Positions 23,771 through 33,949 of a stretch of DNA of 40,471 nt are shown here, piece by piece. Positions within the stretch are counted from its first letter, which is position 1, and every line of letters starts with the position of its first letter. The DNA lies in the NCBI GenBank assembly GCA_007695125.1, contig REEJ01000199.1, positions 1 through 40,471 on the forward strand. The letters run 5' to 3'. The notes under the pieces were generated by a model. It was not told the DNA's origin and did not search any database. It saw only the letters and a program-made list of their open reading frames with translations. A program made the translations under genes and the position numbers. The DNA comes from Trueperaceae bacterium (GTDB taxonomy: Bacteria; Deinococcota; Deinococci; Deinococcales; Trueperaceae).

Positions 23771-25306
23771 ATGAGCACCCCCGTCGTCCTGTGCGTCCTC
23801 GACGGCTTCGGCATCGCCGAGGCCGGACCCGGCAACGCCGTCGCGCGCGCCCACACCCCCGTCTTCGATCGCCTCTGGGCGACCGCCCCGCGCACCACGC
23901 TGGAGGCCTCGGGCAGCGCGGTCGGTCTGCCCGAGGGGCAGATGGGCAACAGCGAGGTCGGCCACCTCAACCTCGGCGCCGGTCGGGTGGTGATGCAATC
24001 GCTGTCGTTCGTCCAGGCCGCCATCGACGATGGCAGCCTGTTCGAGAACGAGGTCCTCGTCGCCCTCTGCGACGGTGTCGCAGAGGGCGGCGCCCTGCAC
24101 CTCATGGGCCTCGTGTCGGACGGCGGCGTCCACTCCGACCTGCGCCACCTCTTGGCGCTGCTCGACCTGGCGCAGCGCCGCGGCCTGGAGCGCGTCTACC
24201 TCCACGCCTTCACCGACGGTCGCGACACCGCGCCGGACGGCGGGCGCGGCTACCTGCGGCAGGTGAGCGACCACATCGAGGCGACCGGCAACCCGGCCCG
24301 CATCGTCAGCGTGATCGGGCGCTACTGGGCGATGGACCGTGACCGTCGCTGGGACCGGACGAAGCGCGCGTACGACGCCATCGTCATGGGACGGGCCGAG
24401 CAGCGGGCCGCGAGCCCCGACGAGGCCATCGCGCAGGCGTACGAGCGGGGCGAGACCGACGAGTTCGTGGCCCCGACCCTGGTGGTGCCCGAAGGCGCGG
24501 ACCCCGTCACGCTCGAGGACGGCGACGCGGTGCTGTGGTTCAACTTCCGGGCCGACCGGGCCCGGCAGCTCGCTCACGCTCTCCTGGACGGGCCGGAGTG
24601 GGACGGTTTCGAGCGCGAGCGGGTCGCGCGCGTGCGCTACGCCTCGCTGATGCACGTCGACCCCACGCTCGGCACGCCCTACGCGCTGAGCCTCGACGAG
24701 CTCGAGACCCCGCTCGGCGAGGTGATCGCCGCGGCGGGCCTGCGCCAGTACCGCACGGCGGAGACCGAGAAGTACCCCCACGTGACCTACTTCTTCAACG
24801 CCAAGCGCGAGGCGCCGTACGAGGGCGAGACGCGCTACATGGAGCCGTCACCCCAGGTGGCGACGTACGACCTCCAACCGGAGATGAGCGCCGCAGCGCT
24901 GACCGACGAGACGGTGCGGCGCCTCGCCGAGGGCGACGACGCGTTCGTGTTGATCAACTACGCCAACCCCGACATGGTCGGGCACACGGGCGTGTTCGAG
25001 GCGGCCGTCACGGCGTGCGAGACGGTGGACGCCTGCCTCGGCAGGCTCGAGGCGGCGACCCTGGAACGCGGCGGCGTGTTGCTCGTCCTGGCCGACCACG
25101 GCAACGCCGAGACGATGCTCACGCCCGACGGTGCGGCCCACACGGCGCACACGACCAACCCCGTGCCATGCGTCCTGGTCGGCGGCCCGGCGGGCGCCAC
25201 GCTGCGCGACGGCGGCGTGTTGGGCGACGTGGCACCGACGGTCCTCGATCTGCTCGGCCTCGAGGTGCCGGCGCTGATGACGGGGCGGACGCTGCTCCGA
25301 CGCTGA
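23771..25306 (+). CDS. gpmI: Phosphoglycerate mutase, 2,3-bisphosphoglycerate-independent
   Basis: 511-residue two-manganese enzyme that interconverts 3- and 2-phosphoglycerate in glycolysis. The metal and nucleophile motifs are present: VLDGFGI near the start, the phosphorylated serine in GQMGNSEVGHLN, GRDTAPDGG, and the late metal site LVLADHGNAETM. Normal length. A start at ATG 23771 is supported by GAAGGAG 8-9 nt upstream; a TTG six bases earlier is the alternative and overlaps the dciA stop. Ends before a strong hairpin shared with groEL. Confidence 0.95.
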   Translation: MSTPVVLCVLDGFGIAEAGPGNAVARAHTPVFDRLWATAPRTTLEASGSAVGLPEGQMGNSEVGHLNLGAGRVVMQSLSFVQAAIDDGSLFENEVLVALCDGVAEGGALHLMGLVSDGGVHSDLRHLLALLDLAQRRGLERVYLHAFTDGRDTAPDGGRGYLRQVSDHIEATGNPARIVSVIGRYWAMDRDRRWDRTKRAYDAIVMGRAEQRAASPDEAIAQAYERGETDEFVAPTLVVPEGADPVTLEDGDAVLWFNFRADRARQLAHALLDGPEWDGFERERVARVRYASLMHVDPTLGTPYALSLDELETPLGEVIAAAGLRQYRTAETEKYPHVTYFFNAKREAPYEGETRYMEPSPQVATYDLQPEMSAAALTDETVRRLAEGDDAFVLINYANPDMVGHTGVFEAAVTACETVDACLGRLEAATLERGGVLLVLADHGNAETMLTPDGAAHTAHTTNPVPCVLVGGPAGATLRDGGVLGDVAPTVLDLLGLEVPALMTGRTLLRR

Positions 25307-25374
25307 GCCCTGCGCGCCGGAGCGGGGTCGCCGCAGGACCCCGCGCCGGCCGCTGTCGACCGAGCCACGCGAGA

Positions 25375-25410
25375 CGAGGGGCCCCGAGCGCGTTCGCCCG
25401 GGGCCCCTCG
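25375..25410. terminator. Strong bidirectional hairpin between gpmI and groEL
   Basis: Perfect 12-bp arms (CGAGGGGCCCCG / CGGGGCCCCTCG) around a 12-base loop, in the 175-base gap between two converging transcription units. Followed by GTTCGTACC rather than a T-run. The rest of the gap shows nothing else. Confidence 0.75.
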
Positions 25411-25481
25411 GTTCGTACCTTCGTGCGTGCCTTCGTTCGGCTGCACACCGCGCTGCGGCGCGCGCCGTGCTCAGGCGGTGG

Positions 25482-27427
<1,946 letters not shown>

Positions 27428-27474
27428 CCGATCCTCCGTTGGTATTGGGTTTGCCCGCTTCGGGGCTACATGGA

Positions 27475-27501
27475 TTAGCACTCGCGATGCGCGAGTGCTA
27501 A
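27475..27501 (-). promoter_or_regulatory. CIRCE element (HrcA operator)
   Basis: TTAGCACTC-N9-GAGTGCTAA, a perfect match to the HrcA-binding inverted repeat that represses chaperonin operons in the absence of stress. It lies just downstream of the predicted transcription start, in the groES leader. The hrcA gene is not in the window. Confidence 0.97.
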
Positions 27502-27510
27502 CTACCGTTC

Positions 27511-27539
27511 ATCGTAGTGAATCCAGCGCCGAGTGTCAA
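27511..27539 (-). promoter_or_regulatory. groES-groEL promoter (consensus -35 and -10)
   Basis: On the minus strand TTGACA (27539-27534), a 17-base spacer and TACGAT (27516-27511). This is the only near-consensus -35/-10 pair found in the window; initiation near 27504 places CIRCE at about +3 to +30. Confidence 0.9.
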
Positions 27540-27601
27540 GGAGATTGAGCGTGTTCGACTCAAGCGGTGCTCGCGCTCGGCGCGCACGCCGGCGGGCCGT
27601 C

Positions 27602-27928
27602 TCAGCCGCGCCGCAAGCCTACCACCAGACCAGGCACGAACGCGCCGGCGAACGTCAGGTTGTGCGTCAACACGCCCACCAGGCTGCGCCACGCACCGTC
27701 CAGCGTGTCGGTCTCGAACCATGGGTCCACGCGCGCCTGCACCTCACCCCAGTGCACCGTCAGGAACCCCTGCGAGGCGAGGACCTGCACCGCCACGAAG
27801 AGCAGCCCGACGAGGACGGCCACCACCTTGCCGACCTTCTTCAAGGCGTACCCGACCGCGAAGCCGGCGACCAGGCCGAAGCCGAGCTGCTCGGCGAACG
27901 GTGCGATGCTGGACCACTCCCACTCCAC
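27602..27928 (-). CDS. FUN14-family small membrane protein
   Basis: 108 residues with the FUN14 pattern: a glycine-rich first membrane helix (QLGFGLVAGFAVGYALKKVGK), a second helix (VVAVLVGLLFVAVQVLASQGF), a soluble segment with conserved Trp residues, and a last helix (NLTFAGAFVPGLVVGL). The eukaryotic relative FUNDC1 is a mitochondrial mitophagy receptor; the role of the bacterial proteins is not established. The GTG at 27928 follows a TACATT -10 box by 6 nt, so a leaderless start is favoured over the earlier ATG at 28048. Alone on its strand, reading towards the groES promoter; about 60 bases lie between. Confidence 0.82.
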   Translation of the reverse strand: MEWEWSSIAPFAEQLGFGLVAGFAVGYALKKVGKVVAVLVGLLFVAVQVLASQGFLTVHWGEVQARVDPWFETDTLDGAWRSLVGVLTHNLTFAGAFVPGLVVGLRRG

Positions 27929-27934
27929 GCGATC

Positions 27935-27940
27935 AATGTA
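27935..27940 (-). promoter_or_regulatory. -10 box of a leaderless promoter (FUN14 gene)
   Basis: TACATT on the minus strand, 6 nt before the GTG start. A small inverted repeat, CGTGCCTGGTGGCACG (27954-27969), lies just upstream and could be an operator. Confidence 0.5.
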
Positions 27941-28042
27941 GCACGCGACCCGCCGTGCCTGGTGGCACGAAACCGCTCCAGGACGTGCCTCATGAGACGT
28001 GCGTGAGGACGCCGGCCCGGGCGCCGAGACCGTCCCGTGCGC

Positions 28043-28048
28043 TATCAT
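28043..28048 (+). promoter_or_regulatory. -10 box of a leaderless promoter (psuG)
   Basis: TATCAT, 5 nt before a GTG (28054) and 8 nt before the ATG (28057) of psuG, so either codon could begin a leaderless message. Confidence 0.55.
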
Positions 28049-28056
28049 GCCGCGTG

Positions 28057-28986
28057 ATGATTCGCGTCGGTCCAGCCGTGCAGTCCGCGCTCGCGCGGGG
28101 CGAACCCGTGGTGGCCCTGGAGTCCACCGTGCTGACCCACGGCCTCCCCCGCCCCGACAACCTGGCGCTCGGTCGCCGCCTCGAGGAGATCGTCCGCGCG
28201 GGTGGCGCGGTTCCCGCCACCGTCGCCGTCGTGGCTGGCGAGTTGACCGTCGGCATCGACGACGAGGCCATGCAGCGCCTGGCGGAGCGCGACGCCGCCA
28301 AGGCCAGCCTCTGGAACCTAGCCAGCGTCGTCGCCAGCGGCTCGGACGCCGGCACGACCGTCGCCACCACGCTGTTCGCTGCCGCCCGCGCCGGCATCGC
28401 CGTGTTCGCGACCGGCGGTCTCGGTGGCGTCCATCGCGAGGCCTTCGACGAGTCCGCCGACCTGACCGCCCTCGCGCGCGAGAGCGTCGTCACCGTCTGC
28501 GCCGGGCCCAAGAGCGTGCTCGACGCCGCGGCGACGCTCGAGCGCCTGGAGACGTCGGGGGTCGCCGTGGCGGGCTGGCGCTCCGAGCACCTGGCCGGCT
28601 TCCTCACCCCGCACACCGACCTCGTCGTCCCGACGCGCTGCGACGACGTCGAGCAAGTCGCAACGCTGTTCCACGTCCAGCGCGACCTCGGACTCCCCGG
28701 CGGCCTGGTGCTCAGCCGACCCGAGCCCGACGGCCTCGAGCCGGCTGCCCTGGCGGCCCTGCTCGACGCGGCCCTCGCGGACGCGGACACGGCGGGCGTG
28801 CGCGGCAAGGACGTCACCCCACACCTGCTGCGGCGGCTCGCGGAACGCTCGGACGGCGCCACCGTCCACGTGAACCTGCGCCTGCTCGAGGGCAACGCCG
28901 CCCTCGCCGCCGAGATCGCGGTCGCGATCGCGCGTCAGCGCGCGTTCCGAGCCGCCTCCACCAGCCCCAACGAGGTGCCAGTGTGA
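28057..28986 (+). CDS. psuG: Pseudouridine-5'-phosphate glycosidase
   Basis: 309-residue enzyme that reversibly splits pseudouridine 5'-phosphate into uracil and ribose 5-phosphate, part of the breakdown of modified nucleosides from RNA turnover. Matches the family along its length: VVALESTVLTHGLPRPDN, VPATVAVVAGELTVGID, the catalytic lysine region RDAAKASLWNL, VFATGGLGGVHREAF and VRGKDVTPHLL. The usual partner kinase PsuK is not adjacent. The start is ambiguous between ATG 28057 and GTG 28054. The stop overlaps the rodZ-like start (GTGA), an odd partnership of nucleoside catabolism with a cell-shape gene. Confidence 0.94.
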   Translation: MIRVGPAVQSALARGEPVVALESTVLTHGLPRPDNLALGRRLEEIVRAGGAVPATVAVVAGELTVGIDDEAMQRLAERDAAKASLWNLASVVASGSDAGTTVATTLFAAARAGIAVFATGGLGGVHREAFDESADLTALARESVVTVCAGPKSVLDAAATLERLETSGVAVAGWRSEHLAGFLTPHTDLVVPTRCDDVEQVATLFHVQRDLGLPGGLVLSRPEPDGLEPAALAALLDAALADADTAGVRGKDVTPHLLRRLAERSDGATVHVNLRLLEGNAALAAEIAVAIARQRAFRAASTSPNEVPV

Positions 28987-30152
28987 CCGACCACCCCGCC
29001 CACGACGACGTGACCACCGAGGACGCCGCGGCGCGAGCAGCGGCCGACGAGCGCCGCGAAGGGCGCGAGCCGCCCAACCTCGGCCGCCTCCTGCGCGACG
29101 CCCGCGAACGCGCGGGGCTCGGCCTCTCCGACCTCGCCGAGGTCACGCACGTCCGGAGGGTGTACCTCTCGGCCCTCGAGGAAGGGCGCTACCGCGACCT
29201 CCCCGAGGACGTGTACACCCGCAACTTCGTCCGGCTCTACGCCAACGCCGTCGGCCTCGACTCGGCACCGCTGCTCGACCAGTACGTCCGCGAGCGCCAG
29301 AGCGCCCTCGGCCGGACCACCCTCGAGACCCGCCTGGACCGCGACCGACAAGCCGCGACGAGCCTCCGGAGCGGCCAGACCCGGCCCGCCCAGGCCCGCC
29401 TGCGGCCCGCACTGCCGACCTGGCTGATCGGCCCCTGGTTGCCGACGTTGGCGCTCGTCGTCGTCGTCGTCGGACTGGCGGTGTGGGGGTACAACGGCCT
29501 GTTCGGCGGCAGCGGAGCGGCGACCCCGTCCGCGGCCGCGACCGAGACGCCGGCCAGTCCGGCGGACGGCGCCGCGGCCACGACCCCGACGGGTCAGTCG
29601 CCTGGTGCATCGCTCGCCGCACCGACCGAGACGCCCGCGGACGCTGCCGTTCCGAGCCAGGTCCTGGTCAGCATCGTGACGACCCCGCCGGGCGCCGCGA
29701 TCACCATCGACGGCTTCCCGGTGCCCGGCGTCACGCCGCTGCTCGACGTACCCGTCACGGCTCGCGAGGGTCGCGTGGTCCGCGCTGAGCTCGACGGTTT
29801 CGAGCCCACCGAGGTCCGGGCAGACCTGCGTCAGGATGCGGACCTGTCGTTGACGCTAGCGGCGGTAGGCGCTGCAGACGCTGGCGCGGCCGGTGCCGTG
29901 GCCGGCAGCGACGGCGACCTCACGATCACCATCACCGACACGACCTGGCTCGAGGTCTACCGCTCCACCGCTCGCAACGAAGGTGAGCGCCTCGTCTACA
30001 CGACCGCCCAGCCCGGGGCCAGCTACAGCTTCGCGCCACCGGTCTTCGTCTACACCGGCAACGCCGCTGGCGTCCGACTCAACCTCTCCGGACAGGACCT
30101 CGGCCCGATGGGCTCGCCCGGCGCCGTCCTCGGACGGGCCTTCCCGGAGTGA
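28983..30152 (+). CDS. rodZ: RodZ-like cell-shape protein with an inserted PEGA domain
   Basis: 389 residues. Cytosolic helix-turn-helix domain of the RodZ type at about residues 33-105 (LGRLLRDARERAGLGLSDLAEVTHVRRVYLSALEEGRYRDLPEDVYTRNFVRLYA), one membrane helix at about 148-173, then an Ala/Thr/Pro-rich linker. A PEGA-type beta domain follows at about 226-296 (VSIVTTPPGAAITIDGFPVPG), and a C-terminal DUF4115 beta domain at about 312-385 (TITDTTWLEVYRS). RodZ links the MreB cytoskeleton to the wall machinery; the PEGA module between linker and DUF4115 is not part of standard RodZ. The GTG start is coupled to psuG. No mreB in the window. Confidence 0.85.
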   Translation: MTDHPAHDDVTTEDAAARAAADERREGREPPNLGRLLRDARERAGLGLSDLAEVTHVRRVYLSALEEGRYRDLPEDVYTRNFVRLYANAVGLDSAPLLDQYVRERQSALGRTTLETRLDRDRQAATSLRSGQTRPAQARLRPALPTWLIGPWLPTLALVVVVVGLAVWGYNGLFGGSGAATPSAAATETPASPADGAAATTPTGQSPGASLAAPTETPADAAVPSQVLVSIVTTPPGAAITIDGFPVPGVTPLLDVPVTAREGRVVRAELDGFEPTEVRADLRQDADLSLTLAAVGAADAGAAGAVAGSDGDLTITITDTTWLEVYRSTARNEGERLVYTTAQPGASYSFAPPVFVYTGNAAGVRLNLSGQDLGPMGSPGAVLGRAFPE

Positions 30153-30159
30153 ACTGCAC

Positions 30160-31344
30160 GTGATCTCGCAGTTGGCGTTCGCGTCGCTGACGCGACGCCC
30201 GCTCCGGACGGCGCTCACGGCACTCGGCATCGCCATCGCGGTCGGCTCGACGGTCGTGTTCCTGTCCCTCGGAGAGGGGTTGCGCCGCGCCTTCGACGAC
30301 AGCCTGGCAGGCCTCGGCCCGGACATCCAGGTGAGCTTCGGCGACTTCGACGCCACCTCCCTGAGCTCGGTACCGCAGCTGCCCATGCGCTACCTCGACG
30401 AACTCGAGGCAGCCCGCGACACGTACGGCATCGACACGGTCACGCCCGTGCTGCTCTACCTGCGCGGTTCGCTCGTCGCCACGAGCGCCTTCGTGTTCTA
30501 CGGCCTCCCCGTCGAGACCGACCTGCGCAGCCTCTACCGCGACTTCGCGATCATCGAGGGGCGCGACATCGGCGAACGCGTTCCCGAGGCAGACGCACCG
30601 GGGCGTGGCGTGCCGATCGTGGGCGAGGCCGTCGTCGGTGAGCAGACCGCGTTGCGCTCGAGCATCGCCGTCGGTGACGTGCTACGGCTCAACCCCAACG
30701 CGGCCTTCGAGGTGGTCGGCGTGGCCGTCGCCGACGGCGGCATCCTCGACAACGCGATCATCGTGCCGATCGAACCGCTCCAGGCTGCCCTCGGGGCGGA
30801 AGACAGGGTATCGTTCCTGACACTCGACCTCAGAGACGGCAGCGCCGCGACCGCCACGGCCGAGCGGCTGCGCGCCGACTTCCCGGAGCTCGGGTTCCAG
30901 ACCCGCACCGACATCGCGTCGGTGTTCGAGGAGGCGGTACGCATCACGGACGTCGTACGGCTCGGAATCAGCGCCATCGCGCTCATCGTCGGGGCCATCG
31001 CGGTCGCGAACACGATGCTGATGAGCGTCTTCGAGCGCACCCGCGAGTTCGGCGTGGTCCGCGCGGTCGGCGCCCGGCCGCGCTTCCTCGTCGGGCTGGT
31101 GTTGCTCGAGGCGCTGCTCCTGTCGCTCGTCGGCGCCATCGCGGGCGTCGCGCTCGGCTTCGCCGGCGCGGCGGCCGTGAACCTCTTCGCCGTCGACCTG
31201 GTCGGTCTCGACGTCGCGGCGGTCACGCCTCGCCTCGTGGCGTTCGCCGTCGCCGTCGCCGGGGTGATGGGCCTGCTCTCCGGTCTGCTGCCGGCGCTGC
31301 GCGCGGCACGGGTACCGATCGCCGTAGCGGTGGCGCGAGAGTGA
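30160..31344 (+). CDS. ABC transporter permease, MacB/FtsX type
   Basis: 394 residues with the four-helix MacB/LolCE plan: helix 1 near the N-terminus (PLRTALTALGIAIAVGSTVVFLSLGEGLRRA), a periplasmic domain of about 220 residues, then three helices in the last 150 with the conserved ANTMLMSVFERTREFGVVRAVGA coupling segment, which contacts the ATPase. Such pairs move lipoproteins, peptides or drugs through mechanical work on the outer face of the membrane. A GTG start 8 bases after rodZ is chosen; GGAG lies about 10 nt before it. Its probable ATPase partner is two genes downstream (33194), split from it by the DUF2207 gene, with which it overlaps by GTGA. Confidence 0.88.
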   Translation: MISQLAFASLTRRPLRTALTALGIAIAVGSTVVFLSLGEGLRRAFDDSLAGLGPDIQVSFGDFDATSLSSVPQLPMRYLDELEAARDTYGIDTVTPVLLYLRGSLVATSAFVFYGLPVETDLRSLYRDFAIIEGRDIGERVPEADAPGRGVPIVGEAVVGEQTALRSSIAVGDVLRLNPNAAFEVVGVAVADGGILDNAIIVPIEPLQAALGAEDRVSFLTLDLRDGSAATATAERLRADFPELGFQTRTDIASVFEEAVRITDVVRLGISAIALIVGAIAVANTMLMSVFERTREFGVVRAVGARPRFLVGLVLLEALLLSLVGAIAGVALGFAGAAAVNLFAVDLVGLDVAAVTPRLVAFAVAVAGVMGLLSGLLPALRAARVPIAVAVARE

Positions 31345-33143
31345 CGGCTGAAGCCTCCGCCAGGCTCGTCCGAGCGCTCGTCGCGCTGCTCGTGCTCACG
31401 GCGCTCGTGCAGGCCCACGCCCGTTTCGAGTGGCGCGACGTCGTCCAAGACGTCCGCATCCTGCCCGACGGCGGCGTCGAGGTGCGCGACGAGCGGACGC
31501 TGTGGACGACCCAGGACTTCGGCGAGGCCTTCGTCTGCGTGCGCCTCCGGGCCGGCGAGACGCTGACCCTCCTGCCGGGCGAGACCACCGCACTCTCGCC
31601 CGGCCCGGCCGCCGAGGGGCTCACCCAGTCGTGCTCGGGCGGCACCGAGGTGGTCGTGCGACAAGACGCCCGCGTGCGCGAGCGGCGCGTGCGCTTCGCG
31701 TACCGCCTCGACGGCGTGGTCGACGTCTACAGCGACGTGGTGCAGTGGTACTGGAACATCCTCGAACGCGCCTCCGACCGGCCCGTCGTGGTCGGGTACC
31801 GGCTGCGGGTCAGCGCGCCGGGGCCGATGGCAGAGCCGTACGACGCCTTCGTGATGCGCTACGCCAACCCCGAAGAGCCCACGGTCGAGTTGTCGGTCGA
31901 CCGGAGCGTGCTCGACGTCTCGTTCCGGCGCATCCCGCCGAACGACGGCGTCGAGATCCGCTACCTGATGGACCCCGCCGTGTTCGACGTGCAAGGCAGC
32001 CGCGCCGGACTGGAGAGCCTGCTCAGGGACCAGCTGCGCGTCGTCCGTGGCGACGAGCGCGCGCGCTTCTGGAGCGCGCTGCGCAGCCATCCGGCCTGGG
32101 CCCTGCTCCCCGCGGCGGGCGTCGCGTACCTGGTGATGGGCATCCTCGGCGCGTACCGTCGCGTCGGGCGCGAACCCGCCGTCGAGGCGATGCGCTACCC
32201 CTTCGAACCGCCGCGCGACGTGGTACCGGCGGCCGTCGCGACGGTCATGCAGCAAGACGTGCAGGCCACGTCGCTCGGACCGGCCTGGTTCGCCACGATC
32301 ATGGACCTCGCTCGGCGCGGCTTCCTGCGCTTCGAGGGCGAAGGCCGCAGGCTCGTCATCCACCTCGAGGACGAGCCCACGGGCGACGAGGTGGAGTCGT
32401 TCGAGCGCGCCGTGCTGACCTACCTCCGCAGCGCCGCGGGCAGCGGTCGCAGCGCCCGCCGCGATCCGAACTCCGTCACGATCGCCGAGCTGTCGAGTTA
32501 CGGCCAGCGCCACGCGCGGCGCTTCCTGGCGAGCTTCGGTCGGCAGGTCAAGGCGTGGGCGCAGGGGTACTACGGCGGCCCGTACCTGACGCCCGAGAGC
32601 CTGGCGGCCCGCAACCACTGGACCATGCGTTCGCTGCTCGTGGGCCTGGCCATCGGCGTGGTGATCTTCGCGACGAGCGGACTTGCGATGGCCCTGTCGA
32701 TCGGCGCGGCGGTCGCGTGCCTCCTGCTGCTGTTCGTCGCCGGCATCACGCTGCCCGCCTGGACACCCGAGATGGCGCGCGAACACGCCGCCTGGAAGGG
32801 CTTCAAGCGCACGCTCACCGACTACACCCGCATGAAGGACGCGCCGCCGGACTTTTTCATGCTGTGGGACCGATATTACGTCTACGCCGCCGCGCTGGGC
32901 GTGGCGGAGCGCTACCTGCGCACGCTGCAGCGCGCCGCGCCGGCCGCCGGCATGGACCAGCGTTCGATGGCCGCCCGCGGCACCTGGCTCGGCGTGGCGA
33001 ACGCCCGTGACCTGGGACAGATGTCGCGCTCGATCTCCAGCCTCTCGAGCGCGTTGGCGCGCTCCGGAGCGTCTGCGTCGTCCGGAGGCTCGTCCTCGGG
33101 CGGCGGCGGTGGCGGCGGCGGCGGGTCCTCGGGCGGACGCTGA
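31341..33143 (+). CDS. DUF2207 membrane protein
   Basis: 600 residues of the DUF2207 family, function unknown. Signal peptide (LVRALVALLVLTALVQAHA), an exported beta-rich domain to about residue 240 (FEWRDVVQDVRILPDGGVEVRDERT), a membrane helix near 255-272, a cytosolic region with a winged-helix-like part, two close membrane helices near residues 432-475 (SLLVGLAIGVVIFATSG... LLLLFVAGITLPAW), and a long Gly/Ser tail ending SSSGGGGGGGGGSSGGR, typical of the family. GTG start coupled to the permease (GTGA). Its position inside a permease-ATPase pair suggests a job with that transporter or in the envelope; this is inference. Confidence 0.88.
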   Translation: MTAEASARLVRALVALLVLTALVQAHARFEWRDVVQDVRILPDGGVEVRDERTLWTTQDFGEAFVCVRLRAGETLTLLPGETTALSPGPAAEGLTQSCSGGTEVVVRQDARVRERRVRFAYRLDGVVDVYSDVVQWYWNILERASDRPVVVGYRLRVSAPGPMAEPYDAFVMRYANPEEPTVELSVDRSVLDVSFRRIPPNDGVEIRYLMDPAVFDVQGSRAGLESLLRDQLRVVRGDERARFWSALRSHPAWALLPAAGVAYLVMGILGAYRRVGREPAVEAMRYPFEPPRDVVPAAVATVMQQDVQATSLGPAWFATIMDLARRGFLRFEGEGRRLVIHLEDEPTGDEVESFERAVLTYLRSAAGSGRSARRDPNSVTIAELSSYGQRHARRFLASFGRQVKAWAQGYYGGPYLTPESLAARNHWTMRSLLVGLAIGVVIFATSGLAMALSIGAAVACLLLLFVAGITLPAWTPEMAREHAAWKGFKRTLTDYTRMKDAPPDFFMLWDRYYVYAAALGVAERYLRTLQRAAPAAGMDQRSMAARGTWLGVANARDLGQMSRSISSLSSALARSGASASSGGSSSGGGGGGGGGSSGGR

Positions 33144-33180
33144 GGGAGCGAAGACACCGTCGCCCCTCGGTCGCCCGGGG

Positions 33181-33186
33181 TACGCT
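33181..33186 (+). promoter_or_regulatory. -10 box of a leaderless promoter (ABC ATPase)
   Basis: TACGCT, 7 nt before the GTG start of the ATPase gene; this would give the ATPase a promoter of its own within the cluster. Confidence 0.5.
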
Positions 33187-33193
33187 TGAGGGC

Positions 33194-33949
33194 GTGTTGC
33201 ACGCTACCGGCCTCCGCAAGACCTACCACACCCCGGCGGGCGACGTGCATGCCCTCCGTTCCTTCGACTACGAATTTACCCCGGGGCAGGTCACGGCCGT
33301 TCTGGGACCGTCCGGCTCGGGCAAGTCGACCCTCCTGAACCTCCTGGCCGGCTTCGACGTGCCGAGCGCCGGCGAGGTGTGGCTCGGTGACGTCGCCGTC
33401 CACCGCCTGCCGGAGTCCCGGCGCGCCGGCCTGCGACTGCGGAGCTTCGGGTTCGTGTTCCAGAGCTTCAACCTCGTGGCCGTCTTCAGCGCATTGCAGA
33501 ACGTGGCCCTGCCCCTCGGCCTGGCCGGCGTGACCGGGGCAGAGCGGGATCGACGCGCGCGCGAGGCGCTCGAGCGCGTCGGGATGCTCCACCGCGCCGA
33601 CCACCTCCCGCACAAGCTGTCGGGCGGCGAGCGCCAGCGTGTCGCCCTGGCGCGGGCCCTGGTGAACGACCCCGCGGTCCTGTTCGCGGACGAACCCACC
33701 GGGTCGCTCGACTCGGTCAACGGCACGCTGGTCCTGCAGGCGTTGGAGCGTGTCGCCGACGACGGTCGGATCGTCGTCCTGGTCACGCACGACGCCGCGC
33801 TCGCCGCCCGGGCCGACGTGCGCTTGCGGTTGCGCGACGGCAGCCTCGATGCGATCGAACACGGCGCCGAACGACCCAGCGACGCGCGGCCGCCCGAGCC
33901 GCCCGAGCCGCCCGAGCCGGAACCCGTGCTCGAGCTCGCAGGGCGTTGA
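33194..33949 (+). CDS. ABC transporter ATPase, MacB/LolD type
   Basis: 251 residues. Walker A GPSGSGKST, Q-loop FVFQSFNLV, signature LSGGERQRVALARAL, Walker B AVLFADEPTGSLDS and switch VLVTHDAAL are all present; FNLV and the LDS ending of Walker B mark the LolD/MacB group, which fits the FtsX-type permease at 30160 as its partner. After the fold comes a short Pro-Glu-rich tail encoded by a 9-base repeat (33891-33917). GTG start 7 nt after TACGCT. The stop overlaps the DUF423 start by one base (TGATG). Confidence 0.92.
   Translation: MLHATGLRKTYHTPAGDVHALRSFDYEFTPGQVTAVLGPSGSGKSTLLNLLAGFDVPSAGEVWLGDVAVHRLPESRRAGLRLRSFGFVFQSFNLVAVFSALQNVALPLGLAGVTGAERDRRAREALERVGMLHRADHLPHKLSGGERQRVALARALVNDPAVLFADEPTGSLDSVNGTLVLQALERVADDGRIVVLVTHDAALAARADVRLRLRDGSLDAIEHGAERPSDARPPEPPEPPEPEPVLELAGR
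33891..33917 (+). repeat. Triple 9-base repeat coding for Pro-Glu tail
   Basis: Three exact copies of CGCCCGAGC in frame near the 3' end of the ATPase gene, giving three PPE units. Prone to slippage, so tail length may vary between strains. Confidence 0.85.

Noticed and set aside
27981-28000. Imperfect dyad around CTCATGAG upstream of psuG
   Set aside because: The arms beyond the 8-base core need a two-base bulge; too weak to call an operator.
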